A stretch of 64,000 nt of DNA from Mucilaginibacter sp. Its GTDB lineage: Bacteria > Bacteroidota > Bacteroidia > Sphingobacteriales > Sphingobacteriaceae. Positions 8,785 through 16,634 of this stretch are shown here, piece after piece (position 1 is the first letter of the stretch; every line of letters starts with the position of its first letter). A program made the position numbers and the translations under genes. The notes under the pieces were generated by a model. It did not search any database, had not been told where the DNA came from, and was given only the letters and a program-made list of their open reading frames with translations. The stretch covers positions 1 to 64,000 of the forward strand of contig NZ_JAQBOD010000061.1 of NCBI RefSeq assembly GCF_028288205.1. The letters are read 5' to 3'.

Positions 8785-9723
8785 ATGAAAATAACAGTTG
8801 TTGGTGCCGGAGCTGTTGGCGCTACATGTGCGGATAACATCGCAAGAAAAGAATTAGCAGAAGAACTTATTTTATTAGACATACGCGAAGGTTTTGCCGA
8901 AGGTAAGGCTATCGATATGATGCAAACCTCTGCCCTATTAGAGTTTGATACCAAAATAAAAGGTGTTACTAATGATTATGCTGCAACTGCCGATTCGGAA
9001 GTTGTTATTATAACCTCGGGACTGCCACGTAAACCGGGCATGACCCGCGAGGAGCTGATTGGCACCAATGCTAACATTGTAAAAAGTGTTACCGAAAACA
9101 TTTTAAAACATTCGCCAAATACCATCATCATTGTGGTTTCAAACCCGATGGATACCATGAATTACCTAACGCTGAAAACATCAGGCTTACCTAAGAACCG
9201 TATTATAGGTATGGGTGGCGCTTTAGATTCTGCAAGGTTTAAATATTACCTGAGCCAGGAACTGGGTTGCTCTCCTGCTGATCTTAACGCGGTTGTTATT
9301 GGCGGTCATGGGGATACCACTATGATCCCGTTGATTAATCATGCAACCTGGAACAGCATACCTGTTACTCAGTTTTTAAGCAAAGAGCAACAGGATAAGG
9401 TTGTTGCTGACACCATGGTTGGCGGTGCTACTTTAACTAAGTTAATTGGTACATCTGCCTGGTATGCACCGGGTGCCGGTACCGCGTTTATGGTTGAAGC
9501 AATTGTACGCGACCAGAAAAAACTATTATCATGCGGTGTAGCTTTAGATGGTGAGTATGGCCAAAAAGATATCTCGTTAGTTGTTCCTGTAATTTTAGGA
9601 AAAGGCGGATGGGAAAAGATCGTCGACTTTAAATTAACTACCGATGAGCAGGCTTCTTTTAACAAAAGTGCCGATGCTGTACGTGCTATGAACCAGGTAT
9701 TGGCCGATAGCAACCTGATATAA
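8785..9723 (+). CDS. mdh: malate dehydrogenase (NAD)
   Basis: The 312-residue enzyme belongs to the LDH-like malate dehydrogenases of the TCA cycle. It has the NAD-binding VVGAGAVGATCADNIA, the cofactor aspartate in LLDIREG, the substrate loop PRKPGMTREEL, VSNPMDTMNY and the catalytic histidine in IGGHGDTTM. Length and motifs are complete. It stands alone, with a hairpin terminator directly after it. Confidence 0.96.
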   Translation: MKITVVGAGAVGATCADNIARKELAEELILLDIREGFAEGKAIDMMQTSALLEFDTKIKGVTNDYAATADSEVVIITSGLPRKPGMTREELIGTNANIVKSVTENILKHSPNTIIIVVSNPMDTMNYLTLKTSGLPKNRIIGMGGALDSARFKYYLSQELGCSPADLNAVVIGGHGDTTMIPLINHATWNSIPVTQFLSKEQQDKVVADTMVGGATLTKLIGTSAWYAPGAGTAFMVEAIVRDQKKLLSCGVALDGEYGQKDISLVVPVILGKGGWEKIVDFKLTTDEQASFNKSADAVRAMNQVLADSNLI

Positions 9724-9746
9724 TATTAACCCTGTTAAATATTAAC

Positions 9747-9775
9747 GGCTTCCATCTTCGGTGGGGGCCTTTTTT
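9747..9775 (+). terminator. rho-independent terminator after mdh
   Basis: GGCTTCCATC folds back on GGGGGCC-containing sequence (9747-9769) around a TTCG-rich loop and is followed by six T residues. Some pairs are G-U. It lies 24 bases after the mdh stop. Confidence 0.7.
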
Positions 9776-9776
9776 G

Positions 9777-10268
9777 TTATGGTTTCTTTAATCTTCTTTG
9801 CCTGCGTACCTCGTCGGGATCAGTTTTGTAAGGCATGATAGCTATCTGACTAATATAATGCGCAGGAAGATCTGCATTTTTTGCCAGTTTCAATATTTTA
9901 TTATGATACCAGTCATAAGGCAAAAGGTGCGTAGTAATAGCATGTGGTTGCGTTACAAATACTTCGGCATGGTAAATATTACTATCCATATCAAAGCATA
10001 GTACCGGCTCCAGCTTTAGTGTTGTACTCCAGGTTGGGTCATAAAAATCAGATCGCTCATCGTCGTTGTATTTTATTAAAACACCCCATACTATGGCATC
10101 CGGATCAGAAGACTTTACCACATTTGCTTTAGCCGATTCATCATCGCCGGTACTGTTAAAAGCAAAGTTATATCCCAGCAGTTTAGCAACACCAAGTTTC
10201 TTTGCAGAGGGAACAGTTTTAGCAAACTTCTCTACATTCATATTGCCGGCATATGCAAATAGTATCAT
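9777..10268 (-). CDS. gamma-glutamylcyclotransferase-like protein, catalytic Glu not evident
   Basis: The 163-residue protein aligns by eye with GGCT/AIG2 proteins: FAYAGNMNVEKFAKTVPSAK at the start, the YNFAFNSTG segment, VWGVLIKYNDD, and a C-terminal LPAHYISQIA. Where relatives have a DxFEG motif carrying the catalytic glutamate, this one reads SDFYDPT. It may therefore be inactive or act on something else. It is convergent with mdh and its 5' side faces repeat element A. Confidence 0.6.
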   Translation of the reverse strand: MILFAYAGNMNVEKFAKTVPSAKKLGVAKLLGYNFAFNSTGDDESAKANVVKSSDPDAIVWGVLIKYNDDERSDFYDPTWSTTLKLEPVLCFDMDSNIYHAEVFVTQPHAITTHLLPYDWYHNKILKLAKNADLPAHYISQIAIMPYKTDPDEVRRQRRLKKP

Positions 10269-10375
10269 AGCTTTTGGTAGGTAGACAATAATTTGAACGT
10301 TTTGTTAGATGGAATAGTATTTACAAAATGTGGTTCAGCCCAAAGTGCAAAATCCAGACTCAAATAAGTAATGCA

Positions 10376-10585
10376 GTGTTTCACAAATAAATGAAACACA
10401 TGAAACACTCTTTTAGGTTAACCCATTGATTTATAGAAATTTGACAAAATGTGTGAAACACTTTGAAACAGTACAAAAGCTTTAGATCAAACGATATAAA
10501 TATCTAACAATTAGCGCTTTATGCTATTTTATGGATTTTTGCAAAAACAGGGTGAAACACCTGATGTGAAACACTTTTTTTTACC
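10376..10585 (+). repeat. 199-bp TGAAACAC-box element, copy A
   Basis: This non-coding element starts with a hairpin, GTGTTTCA (10376-10383) / TGAAACAC (10392-10399). Further boxes are at 10401, 10454, 10464, 10553 and 10567, ending at 10574 before a run of eight T. A second copy lies inverted at 57863-58061 with identical box spacing. I count about 26 substitutions in 199 bp, no indels, and none inside a box. An extra TGAAACAG at 10586 and a GC-rich tail to about 10626 follow; the tail is partly shared. The rest of the 10269-10691 gap shows nothing recognisable. Confidence 0.85.
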
Positions 10586-10691
10586 TGAAACAGTGACTCA
10601 AACCCTCTGCGGGCGACCCTGGCGGGCATATAATTAATGTAAATTATATCTTGTCTTTTCATGGGGCTACGCCGTTTATACGGCGGCTTTA

Positions 10692-11789
10692 TTAATTAAC
10701 GCGGTACATCTTACCCGGTAAGCTCCGTATAAAACCCTGCATTTCCATATTTAACAGGTTCATGGCCAGCTGGCTCATGGGCATATTGATTTTTATGGTG
10801 AGGTCATCAATTGCCAATGGTGCTTTATGCTGTTGGATAATATCAAATATGGTACGTTCCTCGGCCGATAGATCTAAAGGCAGCATAAATTGTTCAACCG
10901 GTTTAGTGTTATCAGGCTTTTCCCATCCAAGGCTGTACGCAAGGTCGGCAACGCAGGTAAGCAGCGCGGCTTTGTTGTTTCTGATTAAAAAGTTACACCC
11001 CTCAGAATATACATCATCCATCCTACCCGGAAAAGCGAATACATCCCTGTTATATGAATTGGCAATTTCGGCAGTTATTAACGCGCCGCCTTTTATGCTG
11101 GCTTCAATAACAATAGTAGCATCGGCAATGCCGGCCACAATACGGTTACGCTGCGGAAAGTTCTCCCTGCCGGGGATAGTATTTGAAGGATACTCTGTTA
11201 ATAACCCGCCATGCTCCAGCATCTTATCAGCGGTTCCTTTATTTTGCGATGGATATATCCTGTCTAAACCATGGCCCAATACCCCTACTGTGGTTACATT
11301 ATTTTTCAGGCATTCTCTATGAGCCGTTACATCAATCCCCAGGGCCAGGCCGCTTACTACTAAAACATCATATTGCTGCAGCTCTTCAATTAATTGCGCG
11401 CAAAGGTACCTGCCATAATCGGTAGCATTGCGGGTGCCTACTATGCTGATAATGCGGCGTGCGTTCAAATCGGCATTACCTTTACTATATAATAGTATAG
11501 GCGAATCAAAGCAGTTTTTCAATCGTTTGGGATAGCGTTTATCGGTGTAAAAAATCACTTCTATCCCATTCTTCTCTACAAACTTTATTTCATCGGCTGC
11601 CTTTTGCAGGGCATCATCAAAATTAAGTTCTCTTATGGTTTTATCTCCAATACCGGGCACATCAAGCAGTTTATGCTTTGGTGCATTAAATACGGCTTCG
11701 GCACTGCCTAAATGGCTAACTAATAATTTGCCTATGGCCGGACCAATGTTTTTTAAAAAAGTTAAAGCTATTTGATGGAGTACAGACAT
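10692..11789 (-). CDS. dprA: DNA processing protein DprA
   Basis: The 365-residue protein helps load RecA on incoming single-stranded DNA during transformation. It has an N-terminal helix-hairpin-helix-like region (LLDVPGIGDKTIREL), then the Rossmann core with IVGTRNATDYGRYLC, VSGLALGIDVTAHR, GHGLDRIYPSQNK and FPQRNRIVAGIAD. A C-terminal winged-helix segment follows (HKAPLAIDDLTIKINMPMS). I start at MSVLHQ (11789); an ATG five codons upstream is also in frame. A -7-like box is at 11837-11844. Confidence 0.93.
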   Translation of the reverse strand: MSVLHQIALTFLKNIGPAIGKLLVSHLGSAEAVFNAPKHKLLDVPGIGDKTIRELNFDDALQKAADEIKFVEKNGIEVIFYTDKRYPKRLKNCFDSPILLYSKGNADLNARRIISIVGTRNATDYGRYLCAQLIEELQQYDVLVVSGLALGIDVTAHRECLKNNVTTVGVLGHGLDRIYPSQNKGTADKMLEHGGLLTEYPSNTIPGRENFPQRNRIVAGIADATIVIEASIKGGALITAEIANSYNRDVFAFPGRMDDVYSEGCNFLIRNNKAALLTCVADLAYSLGWEKPDNTKPVEQFMLPLDLSAEERTIFDIIQQHKAPLAIDDLTIKINMPMSQLAMNLLNMEMQGFIRSLPGKMYRVN

Positions 11790-11836
11790 ATATTTTATAA
11801 GCATCTAAAATAGAAAAAACTTGCTATAATTTTTAG

Positions 11837-11844
11837 CAAAGTTA
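11837..11844 (-). promoter_or_regulatory. putative -7 box (TAACTTTG) of dprA
   Basis: On the minus strand TAACTTTG matches TAnnTTTG, 47 bases upstream of the chosen ATG. It overlaps a small inverted repeat, TTGCTA / TAGCAA, at 11821-11839. Confidence 0.4.
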
Positions 11845-11868
11845 TTTTTTTATTGGGATGACGGTGAT

Positions 11869-12050
11869 TACTCACCCCGCGGCACTTCGTGCGCGACTCT
11901 CTCTTCCGCAAGCGGGAAAGAGGGTTGCTTATTAAAAATAGATTTGTCAACTTTTTAAAAGTTGACAAATCTTTAGCCCACCGAGTACAAAACCCTCTTT
12001 ACGGCTTGCCGAAGACAGGGTGATCGAGCGTAGCGATGATCGGGTGAGTA
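11869..12050. repeat. large imperfect palindrome of CCCTCTTTCC-type repeats
   Basis: The outer arms are TACTCACCC (11869-11877) and GGGTGAGTA (12042-12050). The next arms are CTCTCTTCCGCAAGCGGGAA-like and its inverse. At the centre is a near-perfect hairpin, GATTTGTCAACTTTT (11941-11955) / AAAAGTTGACAAATC (11957-11971). A related element lies at 51916-52128. No coding sequence is seen in the 11790-12161 gap. Confidence 0.7.
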
Positions 12051-12161
12051 GACGGCGCGCTATGCAATTATTTTATTTTTTCAAAAACTAAAAAAATAAT
12101 ATTCATAAACTAAAAAAATAGTTTTATATTTAGATAATCAATTTCCTAACCAACCTTTGTG

Positions 12162-12944
12162 ATGAGAAATATAATTTTAACCTCTGCTAAACTGGTGTTG
12201 CCTGTGTTGGCTCTTTTTATTATTTCAATTACTGCCAACGCCCAAAAATTACCAACCGTGCAAAAGGTTAGCCTACGGGCACCAGCCAACATTAAAATTG
12301 ATGGCCAGGCAATAGAATGGAATTATAAACTCCAGGCCTATAACAATGCTACGGATATCGCTTACACACTTTCTAATGACGACAAATGGCTGTATTTAAC
12401 AGTGCAATCTAAATATCATGACGTGGTCGATAAAATTTTAAGAGGGGGCATTACCTTAACCATAAATCATTCCTTAAAGAAAATGGACGAAAAACATGTA
12501 TCCATTACTTACCCGGTATTACGCGATGCAGATATGGCCGGCGTAACAAATTTACTTGCCCATAAGGGTATTGAAAAGCGCGAAGCCGGTACAGCCCCAA
12601 TAAAGGTTAACGACCTGAACGATCTGCTCGAAGCGAAAGATAAAATGATCAATATATCAGGGGTAGAATCAATTCCTGATCCTTCTATTTCTATTTATAA
12701 CAACGAGGGTATAAAAGCAGCATCGCGGTTTGACAGCGACCTGGTTTATACCTGCGAACTGGCAATACCTCTGAAATTTTTATCTCTGCCAAATGATGGT
12801 GCTGATGCTTTTAGTTATCAAATTAAAGTAAATGAGCCTGCTCAAACTGTGCGTAGCGGAGATGCTCCCCCCCCACCGCCAATGATGACCACCTCATTTT
12901 CACCTACCTATTTTTGGGGCGAATACACTTTGGCCAAGAAATAG
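12162..12944 (+). CDS. secreted CBM9/DOMON-like protein, paralogue 1
   Basis: The 260-residue protein starts with a signal peptide ending near ITANAQ. The mature part, with IKIDGQAIEWN near its start and DDKWLYLTVQ somewhat later, resembles carbohydrate-binding module 9-like domains. No catalytic domain follows. A paralogue at 55743-56561 shares LRAPANIK(I/V)DG(Q/K)AIEW, GITL and the ITYPV block. I chose ATG 12162 over a GTG one codon upstream. The ligand is unknown, and a Pro-rich patch (PPPPPMMTT) near the end is distinctive. Confidence 0.7.
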   Translation: MRNIILTSAKLVLPVLALFIISITANAQKLPTVQKVSLRAPANIKIDGQAIEWNYKLQAYNNATDIAYTLSNDDKWLYLTVQSKYHDVVDKILRGGITLTINHSLKKMDEKHVSITYPVLRDADMAGVTNLLAHKGIEKREAGTAPIKVNDLNDLLEAKDKMINISGVESIPDPSISIYNNEGIKAASRFDSDLVYTCELAIPLKFLSLPNDGADAFSYQIKVNEPAQTVRSGDAPPPPPMMTTSFSPTYFWGEYTLAKK

Positions 12945-12947
12945 AAA

Positions 12948-13574
12948 TTACCCCTTCACATATATCACCTGCTTAGTTTCAAAAAACTCTTCGGCGAAAT
13001 AATCTTTAAGGTAATATTGCTGCACTTTTAAGCCAGATTCTTTGATCTCTTCGGCAAGGTCGCCGCCTTTTAAGTATAGAATGCCGTTAGGCAATTTATT
13101 TTTTGATGTTTTATTGAACTTGCCTTTTATCCATGGATAAAACTCGCCTAATCGGGTTACGGCGCGGGATACTATAAAGTCGAATTTCTCGTCAACCTGT
13201 TCGGCGCGAAGGTGTGATGCACGTACATTTTTAAGTCCGAGCGCGCTTGCAACTTCCTGCACTACTTTTATTTTTTTACCGATAGAATCAACCAGATAAA
13301 ACTGTGTATCCGGGAACAATATAGCCAGCGGTATCCCCGGAAAGCCCCCACCGGTACCCACATCAAGCACGCTTTCGCCGGGTAAAAAAGGTATTATTTT
13401 GGCAATACCCAATGAGTGCAATACATGCCGCTCAAAAAGCTGGTCAATATCCTTGCGTGATATTACATTGATCTGGTTGTTCCAGAACTCATATAAGGCG
13501 GGCAGTTGTTCAAATTGTTGCTGCTGGATGGGTGTTAATCCGGGAAAATAGGTAAAGAGCTGCTTAGATGTCAT
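12948..13574 (-). CDS. rsmG: 16S rRNA (guanine527-N7)-methyltransferase RsmG
   Basis: The protein is 208 residues from MTSKQLF. It has the GidB signatures INVISRKD, ERHVLHSL, the SAM-binding VLDVGTGGGFPGIPLAI, and the later FIVSRAVTRL. It modifies G527 of 16S rRNA. A longer in-frame start lies ten codons upstream, but MTSKQLF fits the family. The chosen start overlaps the end of the sigma factor gene by 11 bases, so translation may be coupled in the glycosyltransferase-sigma-rsmG operon. Confidence 0.93.
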   Translation of the reverse strand: MTSKQLFTYFPGLTPIQQQQFEQLPALYEFWNNQINVISRKDIDQLFERHVLHSLGIAKIIPFLPGESVLDVGTGGGFPGIPLAILFPDTQFYLVDSIGKKIKVVQEVASALGLKNVRASHLRAEQVDEKFDFIVSRAVTRLGEFYPWIKGKFNKTSKNKLPNGILYLKGGDLAEEIKESGLKVQQYYLKDYFAEEFFETKQVIYVKG

Positions 13575-14169
13575 CCCGGTTAAAGCGGTTAATAATATTG
13601 CCAAGCAAGTACCTCGCCCTAAATAATTGCGCCTTAACCGTACCTAAGGGCAAATCAAGCTGCTGTGCAATTTCTTCGTATGATAGTTCATCAAAATAAC
13701 GCAGGGTAATTAAATTACGATAACGTGCCGGTAAGCTTTGTATTAACAATTTCAACTCTTCGGTTTGTTGTTTTTTGATAGAAGTTTCTTCTGGGTTTAA
13801 AACATCAGCCTTTATTTGCAACTGTTTTTCGTCGCCGTCATCATCTGTCATACCATGAATAGAGGTGGTATTAAGCTTTTTTTTCCGGATAAAATCAATA
13901 CAATTATTAGTAGCCACCCTAAATAGCCAGGTACTAAAGGCATAATCCGGCTGATACTTATCCAGTTTCTCAAATGCTTTGGCAAAGGTTTCTACAGTAA
14001 GGTCCATAGCATCTTCCTTATTGTTTACCATTTTAAGCACCATAAAATAGATGGAATCTTTATAGCGTTGCATTAGGTCGGCATACGCCTTTTGGCTCCC
14101 TTCCCTTGCTTTGACTACCAAGTGGAAGTCATTCTTCGCATTTTCAGTAAAATTCGAATTTATTTCCAT
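13564..14169 (-). CDS. ECF-type RNA polymerase sigma factor
   Basis: The 201-residue protein has sigma region 2 (FMVLKMVNNKEDAMDLTVETF, then FSTWLFRVATNNCIDFIRKKK) and region 4 (LPARYRNLITLRYFDELSYEEIAQQLDLPLGTVKAQLFRAR). The linker between them is charged and longer than in minimal ECF factors. It overlaps the glycosyltransferase by ten bases and rsmG by eleven. No anti-sigma gene is adjacent, which is unusual for ECF factors, so its control is unclear. Confidence 0.92.
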   Translation of the reverse strand: MEINSNFTENAKNDFHLVVKAREGSQKAYADLMQRYKDSIYFMVLKMVNNKEDAMDLTVETFAKAFEKLDKYQPDYAFSTWLFRVATNNCIDFIRKKKLNTTSIHGMTDDDGDEKQLQIKADVLNPEETSIKKQQTEELKLLIQSLPARYRNLITLRYFDELSYEEIAQQLDLPLGTVKAQLFRARYLLGNIINRFNRDDI

Positions 14170-15299
14170 TGAGTAGTTTTTACAAAGGTGCCTATAAAGC
14201 CAAACACATTAATATAAATGTAGTAAACAAAATCAAAAAATGGCAAACACCACAATTGTGATGCCGAATTTAATTTTTTAAATGTTTTACGATAGATTAT
14301 TATTTGGATTATCCATCTAAAAAAGAACAATCCTAAAGCAAATAAAGGTTCAAAATAATAGGCCAGGCTCCAAATAAGCAATCCGTAAAATACAAAGCCG
14401 CTCAAAGCATCAAAGCTTAGCATGTAGCGATGTGTATTCTTATACAATTTACCAACCCCCATATGTCGCTTTTTTTGACGATACAGGGCTCCCAAAGTAG
14501 TTTTGGCTGATGTAAACACAAAGGCGTCCTGGTGTATCTCAATATCGGTATTGGTAGCGGTTGCATTTTGATTTACAAAAAGATCATCATCACCAGATAT
14601 TACATGCATATGTGCCGCGAAACCTTTGTTGGCAAAAAACAGTGTTTTGGTATATCCTAAATTACGGCCTATACCCATGTAAGCGCCACCATTTAACGCT
14701 GCCGACAGGTAATTTATAGCCGTTTTTAAAGTCTCAAAACGAATAATCGAATTTAAAAAATTACCGGTTTTATAATAAGGCGAGTAGCCTAATACAATAT
14801 GTACCTCATTGTTAAAGTGAGCGGCCATACGGGTTATCCAGTTTGACGAAGCTGGCCGGCAATCGGCATCTGTAAATATCAAATGTTCGCTCTTTGCTGC
14901 CTTGATACCTAAAGTAAGCGCGAATTTTTTTCCCGTTTTAAAGCGCTCATGCTCTGTAATGGTTACTATTTTAAGGTGAGGATAAGTTTCTTTTAATACT
15001 TCCAAAACAATATCTGAGGAATCGTACGAGCAATCATTTATTACCACCACTTCAAAATCAGGATAATTTTGCTGTAATATAAAGGGAAGGTTTTCGTTTA
15101 AGTTCTTTGCTTCGTTACGGGCACTTATTATTATAGATATGGGTATTTTAACGTCCGGCAATTCATCCGGCACTATGTATGACGACAGCGATTTATGGCT
15201 ACTGATAAGATAGTATAACTGGACAATAAAAGCCAGTAAAAAAACAACAAATAATGTGACTCGTATATAAGTTTCCAACACGTAGTAAATATGCAGCAA
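14160..15299 (-). CDS. membrane-bound family 2 glycosyltransferase
   Basis: The 379-residue protein has an N-terminal membrane segment (about residues 10-33) and then a GT-A domain: IIISARNEAKNLNENLP, VVINDCSYDSSD, the DxD-like FTDADCRPAS, and the acceptor-side ISGDDDLFVN with QKKRHMG. Two or more membrane helices close the C-terminus. This layout fits family 2 enzymes that build lipids or surface polysaccharides at the inner membrane. It leads the operon with the ECF sigma factor and rsmG. Confidence 0.87.
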   Translation of the reverse strand: MLHIYYVLETYIRVTLFVVFLLAFIVQLYYLISSHKSLSSYIVPDELPDVKIPISIIISARNEAKNLNENLPFILQQNYPDFEVVVINDCSYDSSDIVLEVLKETYPHLKIVTITEHERFKTGKKFALTLGIKAAKSEHLIFTDADCRPASSNWITRMAAHFNNEVHIVLGYSPYYKTGNFLNSIIRFETLKTAINYLSAALNGGAYMGIGRNLGYTKTLFFANKGFAAHMHVISGDDDLFVNQNATATNTDIEIHQDAFVFTSAKTTLGALYRQKKRHMGVGKLYKNTHRYMLSFDALSGFVFYGLLIWSLAYYFEPLFALGLFFFRWIIQIIIYRKTFKKLNSASQLWCLPFFDFVYYIYINVFGFIGTFVKTTQWK

Positions 15300-15305
15300 A
15301 TTTGG

Positions 15306-15486
15306 AAAAAATATTGGAGATTAAAGATTGAAGATTAGAGATTAGTTAAGAAAATTAGAGCTTAGTTAATTATAGGGCAGGGATCAGGCATTCGCAGGTG
15401 AAAATTCAAGTATTTTTAGTAAAACGATAGGATATTAATTGCCAATTAACTAATCTCTGATCTTTAATACCTAATCTTTAATCTCT
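15306..15486. repeat. inverted word repeats (AGATTAGAGATTAG type)
   Basis: Iterated words such as AAGATTAGAGATTAG at 15325-15380 are answered by the inverse words AACTAATCTCTGATC and CTAATCTTTAATCTC at 15445-15485. The right arm ends exactly at the tgt promoter box. Similar words occur at 61117-61240. Confidence 0.6.
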
Positions 15487-15493
15487 ACCTTTG
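15486..15493 (+). promoter_or_regulatory. putative -7 box (TACCTTTG) of tgt operon
   Basis: TACCTTTG fits TAnnTTTG and ends ten bases before the tgt ATG. The resulting leader would be only a few bases long. Confidence 0.5.
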
Positions 15494-15503
15494 CTCCGCA
15501 AAA

Positions 15504-16634
15504 ATGAAATTTAATTTAACAGCACAAGATCCGCTTTCTAAAGCCCGTGCGGGCGAGATTACTACCGATCACGGGACCATACAAACCCCTATTTTTATGC
15601 CTGTTGGTACAGCAGGTACCGTTAAGGCTGTTCATCAGCATGAGCTTAAAAATGATATTGAGGCACAAATAATATTAGGCAACACCTATCATTTATATTT
15701 ACGGCCCGGTTTAGATGTGTTGGAAGGCGCAGGCGGCTTGCATAAATTTAATGGCTGGGACGGCCCTATTTTAACAGATAGCGGCGGCTACCAGGTATAT
15801 TCTTTAAGTGAAGTACGCAAGATAAAAGAAGAAGGCGTAACGTTCCGCTCACATATCGACGGTTCAAAACACTTGTTTACACCAGAGAATGTAATGGATA
15901 TTCAGCGCGTTATTGGTGCCGATATTATTATGGCCTTTGATGAGTGCACACCCTACCCCTGCGATTATACCTACGCCAAAAAATCAATAGAAATGACGCA
16001 TCGCTGGTTGAAGCGTTGCTGTGAGCGTTTTGATACTACAGAACCTAAATATGGTTATAGTCAAACCCTTTTTCCGATAGTGCAGGGATCTGTTTATAAA
16101 GATCTGCGGGTACGGTCGGCAGAGGTTATTGCTTCTTTCGAGCGGGAGGGCAATGCCATAGGCGGCCTGTCTGTAGGTGAGCCTGCCGAAGAAATGTACG
16201 CTATGACAGAATTGGTGTGCAATATATTACCTGAGCAAAAACCACGTTATTTAATGGGTGTTGGTACACCTATAAATTTACTGGAAAATATTGCTTTAGG
16301 TATTGATATGTTTGATTGTGTAATGCCAACCCGCAATGCGCGTAATGGCATGCTTTTTACAAAAAATGGCGTTATTAATATTAAGAACGAAAAGTGGAAG
16401 AACGATTTTTCGCCAATTGAAGATGATAGCGAATTGTTTGCCGATAAAAATTACACAAAAGCCTATTTAAGGCATTTGATACACTCGGGCGAAATGCTGG
16501 GTGCACAGATAGCTACTTTGCATAACCTGCACTTTTACTTATGGCTGGTTAAAGAAGCACGTAAAAAAATAATTACAGGCGAGTTTTATAGCTGGAAAAA
16601 TACAATGGTTAGCCGTTTGGGCCAAAGATTATAA
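15504..16634 (+). CDS. tgt: queuine tRNA-ribosyltransferase lacking the usual zinc cysteines
   Basis: The 376-residue enzyme exchanges guanine-34 of certain tRNAs for a queuosine precursor. The catalytic motifs are intact: LTDSGGYQVYSL, DECTPYPCDY, GGLSVGEPAEEMY and the nucleophile region DCVMPTRNARNG. Where E. coli Tgt has the CxCxxC zinc ligands, this protein reads DDSELFADKNYTKAYL with no cysteine; the last ligand histidine in ATLHNLHFY remains. I recall the same loss in other Bacteroidota. It abuts lptG with no gap. Confidence 0.94.
   Translation: MKFNLTAQDPLSKARAGEITTDHGTIQTPIFMPVGTAGTVKAVHQHELKNDIEAQIILGNTYHLYLRPGLDVLEGAGGLHKFNGWDGPILTDSGGYQVYSLSEVRKIKEEGVTFRSHIDGSKHLFTPENVMDIQRVIGADIIMAFDECTPYPCDYTYAKKSIEMTHRWLKRCCERFDTTEPKYGYSQTLFPIVQGSVYKDLRVRSAEVIASFEREGNAIGGLSVGEPAEEMYAMTELVCNILPEQKPRYLMGVGTPINLLENIALGIDMFDCVMPTRNARNGMLFTKNGVINIKNEKWKNDFSPIEDDSELFADKNYTKAYLRHLIHSGEMLGAQIATLHNLHFYLWLVKEARKKIITGEFYSWKNTMVSRLGQRL

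Noticed and set aside
10376..10600. TGAAACAC boxes considered as a CRISPR array
   Set aside because: The repeats are only 8 bp, spacers range from 1 to over 80 bp, and no cas gene is present.
10670..10685. CGCCG...CGGCG hairpin as the dprA terminator
   Set aside because: The stem is only five bases and no T run follows on the minus strand, so I did not list it as a terminator.
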